Origin: Oscillospiraceae bacterium
GTDB lineage: Bacteria; Bacillota; Clostridia; Oscillospirales; Oscillospiraceae
Assembly (NCBI GenBank): GCA_902778275.1
Contig: CACYXE010000001.1
Location: forward strand, 223,062 to 287,061
Reading direction: 5' to 3'
DNA length: 64,000 nucleotides
Positions 24,667 through 33,771 of the stretch are shown here, piece after piece (positions within the stretch are counted from its first letter, which is position 1; each line of letters starts with the position of its first letter). Both the position numbers and the translations under genes were made by a program. The notes beneath the pieces were generated by a model. The model was not told where the DNA came from, did no database searches, and saw only the letters and a list, made by a program, of their open reading frames with translations.

Positions 24667-25950
24667 ATGGCCACATCCTTTGTAGATAAGGCGCGCATCA
24701 GCATCCATGCCGGTAAAGGCGGCGATGGTGCGGTCGCGTTCCATAGAGAGAAGTATGTTGCGGCAGGCGGCCCGGATGGGGGCGACGGCGGCCGCGGCGG
24801 GGATATCGTATTTGTCGTGGATGACAACATGTCCACGCTGATGGACTTTCGCTACAAGCGCAAGTACGTCGCCGGCAACGGCGCCAACGGGCAGGGAAAG
24901 CGCTGTTATGGTAAGGACGGTGAGACCCTGTACATCCGCGTGCCCCGCGGAACATTGGTACGGGATACCGAGACCAACGCCATTATCCATGATATGTCTA
25001 CCGGAGAAAACTGGGTTGCCGCAAAAGGAGGCCGCGGCGGCTGGGGCAACATGCATTTTGCTACGCCCACACGCCAGGTCCCGCGTTTTGCCAAGCCGGG
25101 CCTGCCTGGGGAGAGCCATGATATCACCCTGGAGCTGAAGCTGCTGGCAGATGTTGGCCTCGTCGGATTTCCCAACGTGGGCAAATCCACGCTTCTTTCC
25201 GTGGTCAGCAAAGCCCATCCCAAGATCGCCAATTATCACTTTACGACCCTGTTTCCCAATTTGGGCGTGGTCTATGTGGACGAAGGGTCGTCCTTCGTCA
25301 TGGCGGATATCCCCGGTATCATCGAAGGCGCGTCCGAGGGGGCCGGCCTTGGACATGATTTTCTGCGGCATATCGACCGCTGCCGCCTGCTGATCCATCT
25401 GGTGGACGTATCCGGCAGCGAGGGGAGAGATCCCATTGCCGATTTCGACGCCATCAATGCGGAACTGCATGAATATAATCCTGAGCTTGCTCAGCGTCCG
25501 CAGATCGTCGCCGCGAATAAATGCGATCTGCTCTACGGCGACCGGGAGAATATCGAAAAACTGAAAGCACATGTGGAGGCCTTGGGCTACAGCTTCTTTG
25601 AAATGAGCGCCGTGACCCATGAGGGCACCCGAGCGCTGGTACAGGAATGTGCCCGTAGATTGGCCGACCTTCCGCCGATAGCCCATTTTGAGGCTGATTA
25701 TGTGCCGCCGGAGCCTGTGGTGGATACTTCCGAGGAACTGAAGATCGAGCACTTTGACGATATCTGGATCGTGGAGGGACCCTGGCTTCAGCGCCTGGTG
25801 GCCACCGTCAACTTCTCCGATTACGAGAGCCGTATGTTCTTTGACAGGGTGCTGCGGGAAGCCGGCGTCTTCACCAGGATGGAAGAGATGGGCGTCAAGG
25901 ACGGAGACACCGTCAGCATGTATGATCTGATGTTCGAGTACAAAGAATAG
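24667..25950 (+). CDS. obg: GTPase Obg
   Basis: A 427-residue essential GTPase of ribosome assembly and stress control. The glycine-rich Obg fold is at the N-terminus (FVDKARISIHAGKGGDGAV), then the GTPase domain with G1 GFPNVGKS, G2 TTLFPN, G3 ADIPGIIEGA, G4 NKCD, and the C-terminal OCT domain (from about residue 350) with WLQRLV and RVLREAGVF. Start at ATG 24667 after GGAGGGAGG; the open frame upstream overlaps the terminator and is not coding. Order rplU-rpmA-obg is the conserved bacterial one. Confidence 0.96.
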   Translation: MATSFVDKARISIHAGKGGDGAVAFHREKYVAAGGPDGGDGGRGGDIVFVVDDNMSTLMDFRYKRKYVAGNGANGQGKRCYGKDGETLYIRVPRGTLVRDTETNAIIHDMSTGENWVAAKGGRGGWGNMHFATPTRQVPRFAKPGLPGESHDITLELKLLADVGLVGFPNVGKSTLLSVVSKAHPKIANYHFTTLFPNLGVVYVDEGSSFVMADIPGIIEGASEGAGLGHDFLRHIDRCRLLIHLVDVSGSEGRDPIADFDAINAELHEYNPELAQRPQIVAANKCDLLYGDRENIEKLKAHVEALGYSFFEMSAVTHEGTRALVQECARRLADLPPIAHFEADYVPPEPVVDTSEELKIEHFDDIWIVEGPWLQRLVATVNFSDYESRMFFDRVLREAGVFTRMEEMGVKDGDTVSMYDLMFEYKE

Positions 25951-25963
25951 AGCAAGAATAGAA

Positions 25964-25997
25964 AAATTGCAGGAGAGCATGTGCTTTCCTGCAATTT
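25964..25997. terminator. Bidirectional terminator between obg and the spore-protein gene
   Basis: A 16-bp stem with a single G-T wobble: 25964-25979 against 25982-25997, T-rich on both outer sides. Confidence 0.85.
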
Positions 25998-26016
25998 CTT
26001 ATACTTCGCCTGCGGC

Positions 26017-26217
26017 TTACTTCATGCCGTTCTCGTAGGCCTCGATCATCTTCTTGACCATCTGGCCGCCCACGGAACCGGCCTGACGGCTGGTCAGATC
26101 GCCGTTGTAACCGTTCTTCAGGTTGACACCGACCTCAGAAGCGGCTTCCATCTTGAACTTATCCATTGCCTCACGGGCAGCGGGGTTCACAAGCTGGTTG
26201 TTGGAACTGGTAGACAT
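26017..26217 (-). CDS. Alpha/beta-type small acid-soluble spore protein
   Basis: A 66-residue DNA-binding spore protein. It shows the whole family pattern: NNQLVNPAAREAMDKFKMEAASEVG with the germination-protease site at FKMEAASE, then GYNGDLTSRQAGSVGGQMVKKMIEAYE. Such proteins saturate spore DNA, protect it from UV and supply amino acids on germination. It is direct evidence that the organism forms spores. AAAGGAG precedes the ATG. Transcription should depend on sigma-G in the forespore; I see only a weak candidate upstream. Confidence 0.96.
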   Translation of the reverse strand: MSTSSNNQLVNPAAREAMDKFKMEAASEVGVNLKNGYNGDLTSRQAGSVGGQMVKKMIEAYENGMK

Positions 26218-26345
26218 AGATTACATCTCCTTTTCATGAATTGGGTTTTGACCCGTGCTTATCTTTTGCCAAAGCATCAGAGATATGCAAACGGAAAAGA
26301 GGTAATTATTTGCAGTCGATCGTTTTATGATCCGAAACAGCAGCC

Positions 26346-26373
26346 TTGCATTCATTGCTATGAAGAGTATAAT
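26346..26373 (+). promoter_or_regulatory. Promoter candidate for the VanZ gene
   Basis: TTGCAT at 26346-26351, 16-base spacer, TATAAT at 26368-26373, 33 bases before the ATG. Confidence 0.6.
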
Positions 26374-26406
26374 GAATCATGAAAAGCAAAGGAAAGAGTC
26401 AAAGGC

Positions 26407-26898
26407 ATGAAGGATAAAAAACACAAAAGAAGACTCATCCTGTACGCAGTGCTGACGTTTGCCGTCATGTGCTTTATTTTTGCCATGTCCGCACAGGACG
26501 GAGAAAAATCCGGCAGCTTGAGCAACAGTTTTTTGGGCAGCCTTCTGGGCAGCTTTTTGGAAAAGGTTCTTCCGCACTTGAGTGATAAGGGAGCTGCTTA
26601 TGATATTCGAAAGTATGCTCATATGTTTGAGTATCTATGCCTCGGCATCAGCAGCTGCCTGCTGATGGCAGAATGGTTTTTACCGCAAAAGAGCAGGAAA
26701 ATCAAAGCCCCGGCCGCCGCATACCTGTTCTGCTTTCTGTACGCCTGTTCCGACGAATGGCATCAGAGTTTTGTGCCCGGGCGCGTGGGGAAGTTTGCTG
26801 ATGTCCTTGTGGATTCCGCGGGCTTTTTCCTGGGGATCCTCACAATATCTTGTGTTTTTTTGGCAAAGTCGCTTGACAAGAGGAAGGAGAAAGGGTAA
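26407..26898 (+). CDS. VanZ family membrane protein
   Basis: A 163-residue protein with four hydrophobic segments. Family marks: FAMSAQDGEKSGSLSNSFL after the first segment, KYAHMFEYLCLG, and the conserved SDEWHQSFVPGR with DVLVDSAG. VanZ gives low-level teicoplanin resistance in enterococci by an unclear route; most chromosomal homologues have no known role in resistance. Here it lies 50 bases ahead of the P-type ATPase-like gene and is probably co-transcribed with it. Confidence 0.88.
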   Translation: MKDKKHKRRLILYAVLTFAVMCFIFAMSAQDGEKSGSLSNSFLGSLLGSFLEKVLPHLSDKGAAYDIRKYAHMFEYLCLGISSCLLMAEWFLPQKSRKIKAPAAAYLFCFLYACSDEWHQSFVPGRVGKFADVLVDSAGFFLGILTISCVFLAKSLDKRKEKG

Positions 26899-26947
26899 CC
26901 TTTCTATAGAATGGATCGTTTAAGATTTACTATATAGAGGTATGCGT

Positions 26948-28942
26948 ATGGCAAAACACCTGGAACAGGGCGGCGGAAAACACAAAGGCAAAACAGAAGT
27001 CAGGAAAACGCTGAACTTCGGTGATGCAAAGCTTCCCGAGCTGCCTAAGGTTTTTCATAGAAAGAGGAAAAAGAAAAGATATTCCAAAACTTATGACCGG
27101 GTGTTTTCACTGCAGGAAATTCTCCCGGTCCTGTTGGCAGTGGTTTTGTTCCTGGCTTCGTGCTTTGCACCCATGGCCGGCTGGCCAAAGATCGCGGGTT
27201 TTGGTCTTGCTGCGCTTCTTGCGGCATTCCCGCTGCTTCAGCGTCTCGCAGGGAAAGTGCTGGACAGGAAACTGCCTGATGAGGATCTGCTGATCGCGGT
27301 CGCTGTCATTCTGGCCTTCGCATTGAAAGAATATGCTGCGGGCGCTATGGTCATGATCCTGTACCGGACAGGTGAATTGCTGGAGGCCTTTGTGCTGACC
27401 GCCGGCGACGGCGCGCTGGAACCTTTTCACGATCTGCTTCCGGAGAAGGCAAGACTGGAATCGGGCGAAGGACCTTCTGATACAGTGCCTGAGAGCCTTG
27501 CGGTCGGGGACGTGGTTCGGGTACTCCCCAAGGAGGCGTTCCCGGCCGACGGTGTGATCCTGCAAGGAAACACCAAAGCGGATTTTTCTCCTCTCACAGG
27601 CGGGGAAGATGTAAGGATTCTGAGCGCAGGCGGCGAAGTATATGCCGGCTGTTACAATGACGGCGGGGAGGTCCTGGTTCGCGTTACCCGGCTGTTTGAG
27701 GACAGCGCTATGGCGGTACGCCTCAAGCATCTGAGCGCGGTTTCAAAGAGCAGGACCCGCCAGGAAAAGCTCATTGCCAAGGCGGCTACCTTCTATGTCC
27801 CTGCCATTGCAGTGCTGGCCTTGGCCATTGGCGTCATCGTCCCGCTCAGCGGAGGCGAGTGGGCCAAATGGCTGAAACGGGCGGCTGTGATCCTGCTTTT
27901 ATCCTCTCCAAGTGCGCTGGTGCTCTCTGTGCCCCTTGCGTACCGGGGCGCCATTCAGAACGCAGCCAAAAATGGCGTTGCTGTCAAGGCGCAGGAAAAG
28001 ATAGCTGACCTGGCCAGAACAAAGACGATGATCTTCGGAAAGACCGGAACGGTGACCACCGGCGAGTATACCATCACGGATGTATTCCCGGATGGCGTTG
28101 AAGCAAAGGCTCTGCTCTCCATGGCCGCTGCCGCGGAGAGCCATTCCCAGCATCCCATCGCTGTGGCCCTGAAGCGGGCGGCGGGATGGACGGAAGCTGT
28201 GGGCGCCAGCGTTTTGGAGGTAGAGGAGCTTCCCGGCCGCGGCGTCAGTGCCTTTATTGAAGGGCGGCACGTGTACGTCGGAAACGCTTCTCTCCTGGAG
28301 GAGCATGGGATCTGGTACAAGGTGCCCAGCCGCGCAGGCGCTGCGATCCACGTGGCGGTCGAGAACGTGTACTGGGGTCATATCATGGTCAGCGATAAAC
28401 CCCGTGAGAACGCGTTTGACGCGCTTGAAGAGCTTCGGATGCAGGGGATCGGCAATATGGTCATGCTGACCGGCGACGTCCTGTCCGTGTCCAGACCCAT
28501 TGCATCGTCTCTTAACTTCGATATGGTGAAGGCCGAGCTGTCCCAGCAGGGGAAGCTCTCCGCCATCGACTATCTCCAGGCCGCAAAAGGAGACCGGTCC
28601 AGACTTTGCTACGTGGGTGACGGCATCCACGACAGTGAATTGATGCAGAGAGCGGATCTTGGCATCGCCATGAATGCGCTCCGGGCCGAGAATGCCATGG
28701 AATCGGCAGACTTTGCGGTCCTTGGAAACGATATCATGACGCTTGCCGTTTTGATGAAAGTTTGTGTTTCCGCTTACAGGATCGCGTGGACCAATACCTT
28801 CTTCATGGCTGCCGTGAAACTGATCCTCCTGATTTTGGCCGTGACCGGCGTTTTGCCGCTGCTCGTTGCGGCAATCATCGAATTGATTTCCACAGGCCTG
28901 CTGATGTTTTATGCGCTTAGCGCTTATGGGATCCGACGATAA
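26948..28942 (+). CDS. Degenerate heavy-metal P-type ATPase (likely catalytically dead)
   Basis: A 664-residue intact protein with the P1B ATPase layout: basic N-terminal tail without a metal-binding CxxC, paired membrane helices, actuator domain, helices, P and N domains, two last helices. But the hallmarks are changed. The phosphorylated Asp of DKTGT is glycine (GKTGT, G364; codon GGA at 28037). The membrane metal site CPC is SPS (320-322). TGES is TGGE (217-220). GDGxND is GDGIHD (N to H561). The nucleotide HP motif (SHSQHPIA) and general fold remain. It therefore cannot form the phosphoenzyme and should not pump by the usual cycle. The full-length frame implies selection. Role unknown; a regulatory or scaffold job is a guess. 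ATG 26948 fits GAGG seven bases upstream. Confidence 0.88.
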   Translation: MAKHLEQGGGKHKGKTEVRKTLNFGDAKLPELPKVFHRKRKKKRYSKTYDRVFSLQEILPVLLAVVLFLASCFAPMAGWPKIAGFGLAALLAAFPLLQRLAGKVLDRKLPDEDLLIAVAVILAFALKEYAAGAMVMILYRTGELLEAFVLTAGDGALEPFHDLLPEKARLESGEGPSDTVPESLAVGDVVRVLPKEAFPADGVILQGNTKADFSPLTGGEDVRILSAGGEVYAGCYNDGGEVLVRVTRLFEDSAMAVRLKHLSAVSKSRTRQEKLIAKAATFYVPAIAVLALAIGVIVPLSGGEWAKWLKRAAVILLLSSPSALVLSVPLAYRGAIQNAAKNGVAVKAQEKIADLARTKTMIFGKTGTVTTGEYTITDVFPDGVEAKALLSMAAAAESHSQHPIAVALKRAAGWTEAVGASVLEVEELPGRGVSAFIEGRHVYVGNASLLEEHGIWYKVPSRAGAAIHVAVENVYWGHIMVSDKPRENAFDALEELRMQGIGNMVMLTGDVLSVSRPIASSLNFDMVKAELSQQGKLSAIDYLQAAKGDRSRLCYVGDGIHDSELMQRADLGIAMNALRAENAMESADFAVLGNDIMTLAVLMKVCVSAYRIAWTNTFFMAAVKLILLILAVTGVLPLLVAAIIELISTGLLMFYALSAYGIRR

Positions 28943-28953
28943 AGAGCTTGTTT

Positions 28954-29514
28954 ATGAACGTTTACGATTTTGATCAGACCATATTCAATCCGGACAGCTC
29001 CTATGCCTTTGTGCTGTATTGCCTGCGCCACTATCCCCGGGCTGTTCTGCATGCGGCGCCCGGAATGGCCGCTTTTGGCGTTCTGCATCTGGCAAAGAAG
29101 GCGGACACAAGAGCGCTGAAGGAGAAGGTCTTCGCCTTCCTGCCGAGACTGGATGACGTGGACCGCATCGTCCAGGAGTTTTGGAAGGAGAATTGGTCCA
29201 GGCTCGAACCGTGGTATCTGGAGCAAAAGCGGGAGGACGATCTGATCATCTCCGCATCCCCGCGTTTTCTCCTGCAGCCGGTTGCGGACCGCCTTGGCGT
29301 ACAGTTGATCGCTACACCAATGGATAAGCATACGGGAAAGATCATCGGCAAAAACTGTCATGATTTTGAAAAGGTCACGCGCTTCTATGCGGCGCATCCC
29401 GATGGTAAGCCCGAGTCGTTTTATTCCGACTCTTTGTCGGACGCCCCTATGGCCAGGATCTCACAGCAGGCGTTCCTGGTCCGAAAAGGGGAGCGCGTCC
29501 CCTGGCCTCTGTAA
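28954..29514 (+). CDS. HAD-superfamily phosphatase (subfamily IB-like)
   Basis: A 186-residue cytoplasmic hydrolase. Motif I is YDFDQTI (DxDxT), motif II ISASPRF with the conserved Ser, motif III K in the following region, and motif IV SDSLSDAPM (acidic pair). This is the IB group (phosphoserine phosphatase and phospholipid-head phosphatase-like). The start is 12 bases after the stop of the P-type ATPase-like gene, so the two are co-transcribed; ribosome site weak, with an alternative TTG two codons earlier. Substrate unknown. Confidence 0.85.
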   Translation: MNVYDFDQTIFNPDSSYAFVLYCLRHYPRAVLHAAPGMAAFGVLHLAKKADTRALKEKVFAFLPRLDDVDRIVQEFWKENWSRLEPWYLEQKREDDLIISASPRFLLQPVADRLGVQLIATPMDKHTGKIIGKNCHDFEKVTRFYAAHPDGKPESFYSDSLSDAPMARISQQAFLVRKGERVPWPL

Positions 29515-29525
29515 TTGAAAAAAAC

Positions 29526-29559
29526 GTGCGCCTCGAAACCATCTGATTTCGAGGCGCAC
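29526..29559. terminator. Bidirectional terminator between convergent genes
   Basis: GTGCGCCTCGAAA at 29526-29538 pairs with TTTCGAGGCGCAC at 29547-29559, 8-base loop; A-rich to the left, CACTTTT to the right. Confidence 0.85.
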
Positions 29560-29574
29560 ACACTTTTCGTTTGT

Positions 29575-30513
29575 TCAGATCTTTTCCAGCTTCTCGTTCA
29601 GCCAGTTGAGAATATCCTGGTAGACCTCCTGGTTGTTGGTCTCGTTGAGCATCTCATGTCTGCCGTTGGGATAAAGCCGAATGGTCACATCGTGCAATCC
29701 GGCGTCACAGAAGGCCTTATAGGCTTTCTCAACCCCAACGCCGTAATCGCCCACAGGATCCTCTGCACCGGACATAAAGTAAATAGGGGCGTCCTTGTTC
29801 ATCTTATCGATGTTCTTTTGATTGGTCAGGAACTTGATGCCGCCCATCATATCCCGGTAAAGGCTCACTTTGGCGATAAAGCCGCAAAGGGGATCCGCAA
29901 TGTATTTATCCACATTCTCCTCATTGACACTCAACCAGTCAAAGGGAGTACGCGGGTTGTCGATGCGTTTGGTATAGGAGCCAAAGGCCATATCATTGAG
30001 CGCTTTGCCGTCTCCGGCAGAGCCTTTCAGCTTCGTCATCAGATCAGCGGCGGTATAACCGGCAAAAACCAGTGCCTTGCTCTGATGTCCCGTTCCGCTG
30101 AGGATCGCGGCATCGTATTTGTCCGGATGCTGGATGATATAGGTGCGGGTCAAAAAACTGCCCATGCTGTGGCCGAAGAAGATATAGGGCAGTTCAGGGT
30201 ATTCTTTCCGCATCAGATCCCGCAGCTTGTCCATATCTTTTACAACATAGGACCATCCGTCTGCCGGTGCAAAGATGCCCTGTTCAGAGGGCTTGGCAAT
30301 GGACTTGCCGTGACCCAGATGGTCGTTGCCGACGGCAACGTAGCCGTTGGCCGCCAGGAACGCCATAAAATCGTCATAGCGTTCAATGTGTTCGGCGATC
30401 CCGTGGGCGATCTGTACGACGGCCTTGACTTCACCGTCCGGAACACATTTTCGCGCGCGGATCGTATTTTGTCCTGTACTGGATTCAAAAGTAAAATCCT
30501 CAAAACTGGGCAT
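29575..30513 (-). CDS. Alpha/beta hydrolase (monoacylglycerol lipase-like)
   Basis: A 312-residue serine hydrolase of the Hydrolase_4 (lysophospholipase/monoacylglycerol lipase) type. Key parts: HGIAEHIERYDDF, DHLGHGKS, the nucleophile elbow FGHSMGSF, SGAEDPVGDYG (acid) and NGRHEMLNE (catalytic His). Likely cytoplasmic, as no signal is present. ATG at 30513 is chosen because AAGGAGG lies eight bases upstream; an in-frame ATG further upstream would cover that site. Substrate is probably a lipid ester but not proven. Confidence 0.88.
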   Translation of the reverse strand: MPSFEDFTFESSTGQNTIRARKCVPDGEVKAVVQIAHGIAEHIERYDDFMAFLAANGYVAVGNDHLGHGKSIAKPSEQGIFAPADGWSYVVKDMDKLRDLMRKEYPELPYIFFGHSMGSFLTRTYIIQHPDKYDAAILSGTGHQSKALVFAGYTAADLMTKLKGSAGDGKALNDMAFGSYTKRIDNPRTPFDWLSVNEENVDKYIADPLCGFIAKVSLYRDMMGGIKFLTNQKNIDKMNKDAPIYFMSGAEDPVGDYGVGVEKAYKAFCDAGLHDVTIRLYPNGRHEMLNETNNQEVYQDILNWLNEKLEKI

Positions 30514-30624
30514 GGTATTTTCCTCCTTCATGTGTTATGATACCGATACTGTTGTTCCAATTCTACACGGCTTACGGCTTTTCGTCAAGAAAAGCAAAGT
30601 CAAAATGCGAGGAGATTATCAGCG

Positions 30625-31053
30625 ATGAAGATACTCATTAAATATTTTGATCCGGATATCGTTCCTGTTGAAAAGATCGCAAAAGGGGACTGGATCGATC
30701 TTCGCTCAGCGGAAGACATAGAAATGAAAGCCGGGAGCTTTCATCTGATCCGTCTGGGTGTGGGGATGATCCTGCCGGAGGGCTATGAGGCCCATGTAGC
30801 GCCAAGGAGCAGCACCTTCAAGAATTTCGGGATCATCCAGACCAACAGCCCCGGCATCATCGACAACTCCTACTCCGGGGATGCGGATGAGTGGCGCATG
30901 CCGGCCTACGCTCTGCGGGATACCGTGATCCATAAGAACGACCGTATCTGTCAATTCAGGATCGTGGAGAAGCAGCCAACAGTGGAATTTGAGACTGTAC
31001 AGCATCTGAACGATGCCAGCCGCGGGGGCTTTGGTTCCACCGGCGTACAATAA
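30625..31053 (+). CDS. dut: dUTP diphosphatase
   Basis: A 142-residue trimeric dUTPase that keeps uracil out of DNA and makes dUMP. Motifs in order: DLRSAED (motif 1), APRSST (2), [14 protein letters not shown] (3), DRICQFRI (4) and RGGFGSTG (5, C-terminal, closing over the site). All five are intact. GAGGAG is well spaced before the ATG. Monocistronic, facing acetate kinase across a shared terminator. Confidence 0.94.
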   Translation: MKILIKYFDPDIVPVEKIAKGDWIDLRSAEDIEMKAGSFHLIRLGVGMILPEGYEAHVAPRSSTFKNFGIIQTNSPGIIDNSYSGDADEWRMPAYALRDTVIHKNDRICQFRIVEKQPTVEFETVQHLNDASRGGFGSTGVQ

Positions 31054-31089
31054 AAACGCCGTCCGATGCTTGGATCGGACGGCGTTTTT
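31052..31089. terminator. Bidirectional terminator between dut and ackA
   Basis: AAAAACGCCGTCCGAT at 31052-31067 pairs with ATCGGACGGCGTTTTT at 31074-31089, loop GCTTGG. Confidence 0.92.
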
Positions 31090-31102
31090 ATAAATTCATG
31101 GA

Positions 31103-32299
31103 TCAGCCGACGATATCCCGGGTATCGCGGGCAATGACCAGTTCCTCGTTGGTGGGGATGACAAAGACCTTGACCTTGGAATCGGGGGTAGAGATCATGA
31201 TGTCTTCACCGCGCTTGGAGTTGGCCTCATCGTCGATGGTGACGCCCAGATAGCCGAAATACTCGGCAATGGCCTTACGGGAGGATTTGCTGTTCTCACC
31301 CACACCGGCGGTGAACACGATGGCATCCACACCGTTCATGGCAGCCACATAGGAGCCGACCACCTTGCCGACCCAGTAATGGAACATATCCAGTGCCAGC
31401 TTGGCCCGTTCATTGCCCTCAGAAGCGGCGGCGTCCAAATCACGGAAGTCGGAGGACACGCCGGAAACGCCCAGCACACCGGACTTCTTATTGAGGATAT
31501 TCAGGGTCTCGTCGATGCTGTAGCCGTACTTGTTCATCAAGAATTGGATGACGCCGGCGTCCAGATCACCGCAGCGGGTGCCCATGGGAAGGCCGACCAG
31601 AGGCGTGAAGCCCATGGAGGTATCCACGCACTTGCCGCCGTCGATCGCGGCGATAGAAGAGCCGTTGCCCATGTGGCAGGAGATGATCTTCAACTCTTCG
31701 ATGGGCTTGCCCATCAGTTCCGCGCAGCGGGAGGAGACATAGCGATGGGAGGTGCCGTGGAAGCCATAACGGCGGATGCCGTCGTTGGCGTAGTACTCAT
31801 AAGGAACGGCATACATGAAAGCCTTGCCGGGCATGGTCTGATGGAAAGCGGTATCGAACACGGCAACCATAGGTACATCGCCCATGACGGCCTTGCAGGC
31901 GTTGATTCCGGTGATGTTGGCCGGGTTGTGCAGCGGCGCAAAGGGGGTGCACTCCTCGATGGCAGCCATAACGTCGTTGTCGATCTTCACGGAGTTGGCA
32001 AACTTTTCACCGCCGTGGACCACGCGGTGGCCGACAGCGTCGATCTCGCTCATGGAGGCGACCACGCCGTACTCGGCGCTGGTGAGCTTGTCGATAACAG
32101 CGGCAATGGCCTCGGAGTGGGTCGGAAGGGAGATGTCTTCATCATAGACGGGCTTGCCGCCTACAAGGGGGCTGTGCTTCAAATGACCGTCGATGCCGAT
32201 ACGCTCACAAAGGCCCTTGGCCATGACCTGCTCGGTCTCCATGTCGATCAGCTGATACTTGAGGGAAGAACTGCCTGCGTTGATAACCAGAATTTTCAT
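31103..32299 (-). CDS. ackA: Acetate kinase
   Basis: A 398-residue kinase that makes ATP from acetyl phosphate, the end step of acetate fermentation. It starts [17 protein letters not shown], the family opening. Further signs are [28 protein letters not shown] (catalytic Arg/His area), [17 protein letters not shown] and [16 protein letters not shown] is upstream of ATG 32299; an open frame farther upstream has no conserved sequence. No phosphotransacetylase gene is next to it here. A promoter candidate lies upstream. Confidence 0.96.
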   Translation of the reverse strand: MKILVINAGSSSLKYQLIDMETEQVMAKGLCERIGIDGHLKHSPLVGGKPVYDEDISLPTHSEAIAAVIDKLTSAEYGVVASMSEIDAVGHRVVHGGEKFANSVKIDNDVMAAIEECTPFAPLHNPANITGINACKAVMGDVPMVAVFDTAFHQTMPGKAFMYAVPYEYYANDGIRRYGFHGTSHRYVSSRCAELMGKPIEELKIISCHMGNGSSIAAIDGGKCVDTSMGFTPLVGLPMGTRCGDLDAGVIQFLMNKYGYSIDETLNILNKKSGVLGVSGVSSDFRDLDAAASEGNERAKLALDMFHYWVGKVVGSYVAAMNGVDAIVFTAGVGENSKSSRKAIAEYFGYLGVTIDDEANSKRGEDIMISTPDSKVKVFVIPTNEELVIARDTRDIVG

Positions 32300-32359
32300 G
32301 GTATTTGATTCCTTTCTATTGTAAATATGCGTGAAATTAGATAGAATACAGTTGTTAAT

Positions 32360-32387
32360 ATTGTAATACAAATATCAAAAAACGCAA
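32360..32387 (-). promoter_or_regulatory. Promoter candidate for ackA
   Basis: Minus strand TTGCGT (32382-32387), 16-base spacer, TACAAT (32360-32365), 61 bases before the start. Confidence 0.55.
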
Positions 32388-32430
32388 GTATTTTTTCTGT
32401 TTTTCAAGAAATGAGCCGGAGGTGAGGACA

Positions 32431-33666
32431 ATGCAGGCGATCGGTGTGATCTGCGAATACAATCCCTTCCATAACGGACATGCGTACCATCTGCAAAGAA
32501 GCAGAGCTTTGGCAGGGGAGGACTGTACCGTGATCTGCGTCATGTCCGGCGATTTTGTACAGCGCGGCGAGCCGGCGATCTATTCCAAATTTGCCCGGGC
32601 GGAAGCCGCCTGTCTCGGCGGCGCCGATCTGGTCGTGGAACTGCCTTTGCCCTGGTCCCTGTCTTCAGCGGAAGGCTTCGCCCGCGGCGGCGTCTCTTTA
32701 TTGGATCGGCTGGGGGCTGACAGCATCTGCTTTGGAAGCGAGACCGATGATATCGAAAGCTTGAAGGCCGTTGCGGCGATCCTGAATGCTCCTGCGACAC
32801 AGGCTGAGATTCGGGATGCCATGAGTCTGGACGCCACGCTCTCTTACGCCGCTGCGCGTCAGACCGTTGTGAAGGGGCATCTGGGCGAGGCCGCAGGGGT
32901 CTTGTCACGGCCAAATGATATCCTCGGGATCGAGTATATCAGGGCCATCGGGGAATTGGGTTCATCCATGAATGCTATAGCGGTAGAACGCAGAGGCTCC
33001 GAGCACGACGCGTCAAATGGTATGATGGGATTTCATTCCGCGTCGGAATTGCGCAAGATGCTTCTGACCGGCGAGAGCATCGACGGTGAAGTCCCTGCTG
33101 CATGCGCGAAAATTTATAAAAGAGAACGCGAGCAGGGGAAACAGCAGAACAGGATCCTTATGGAGAAAGCGATCCTTTCCCGTCTGCGCATGCTCAATGA
33201 GGAGGCTTTTGCAGAGCTTCCGGATGCGTCGGATGGTTTGGGGAGCCGTATCTATAAGGCGGTACAGAGCGAGAGCAGTCTGGAGGCTGTACAAATGGCC
33301 GCCAAGACCAAGCGATTCGCGCTTGCCAGGGTTCGCCGGATCTGTATGTGCGCCTGTCTGGAGATCAACGTCAAAGCCAATAGGGGAGTACCGCCCTATG
33401 CCAGGGTCCTGGCGATGAATGAAAAGGGCAGAGCTTATCTTGCATTTTTACGCAAAAAAGTGGAGATCCCGATACTGATCAAGCCCGCTGCTGTAGACAG
33501 ATTTTCAAAGGAATGTCAGGCTCTTTTCACCCTTGGCGCAGGGGCTCACAGTTTTTATACCCTGGGATTTGATCCTGATGCAAAGTATAATCCATCGGAA
33601 GATTGGATGAAGAGTCCATCGTTGTATAAAATTGACAATTTTCAGAATCATGATTGGGCAAAATAA
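32431..33666 (+). CDS. tmcAL: tRNA(Met) cytidine acetate ligase
   Basis: A 411-residue enzyme that makes N4-acetylcytidine at the wobble base of elongator tRNA-Met using acetate and ATP. The nucleotidyltransferase HIGH-like motif is in GVICEYNPFHNGHAYHL, followed by VMSGDFVQRGEPAI and SSAEGFARGGVSLL, all typical of TmcAL (YlbM). Start at ATG 32431 with GGAGGTG seven bases ahead. It is divergent from ackA, whose product works on the same acetate pool. No terminator is clear before the transporter genes that follow. Confidence 0.92.
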   Translation: MQAIGVICEYNPFHNGHAYHLQRSRALAGEDCTVICVMSGDFVQRGEPAIYSKFARAEAACLGGADLVVELPLPWSLSSAEGFARGGVSLLDRLGADSICFGSETDDIESLKAVAAILNAPATQAEIRDAMSLDATLSYAAARQTVVKGHLGEAAGVLSRPNDILGIEYIRAIGELGSSMNAIAVERRGSEHDASNGMMGFHSASELRKMLLTGESIDGEVPAACAKIYKREREQGKQQNRILMEKAILSRLRMLNEEAFAELPDASDGLGSRIYKAVQSESSLEAVQMAAKTKRFALARVRRICMCACLEINVKANRGVPPYARVLAMNEKGRAYLAFLRKKVEIPILIKPAAVDRFSKECQALFTLGAGAHSFYTLGFDPDAKYNPSEDWMKSPSLYKIDNFQNHDWAK

Positions 33667-33670
33667 CCAA

Positions 33671-33699
33671 TTGCATTTTTGGGCGGAATCAGTCATAAT
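33671..33699 (+). promoter_or_regulatory. Promoter candidate for the Liv-type transporter operon
   Basis: TTGCAT at 33671-33676, 17-base spacer, CATAAT at 33694-33699, about 73 bases before the first gene; the -35 lies just after the tmcAL stop. Confidence 0.6.
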
Positions 33700-33708
33700 G
33701 AACACATC

Positions 33709-33750
33709 GCCACAGAAAAACATGTGTCCGCCATTCGCGGACATTGTGGC
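33709..33750 (+). promoter_or_regulatory. Nested hairpin in the Liv operon leader
   Basis: GCCACA (33709-33714) can pair with TGTGGC (33745-33750), enclosing TGTCCGC (33725-33731) with GCGGACA (33737-33743). It ends just before the ribosome site GAGGAGG, so it could influence message stability or translation. Confidence 0.5.
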
Positions 33751-33771
33751 AAATAATGAGGAGGAATAACA

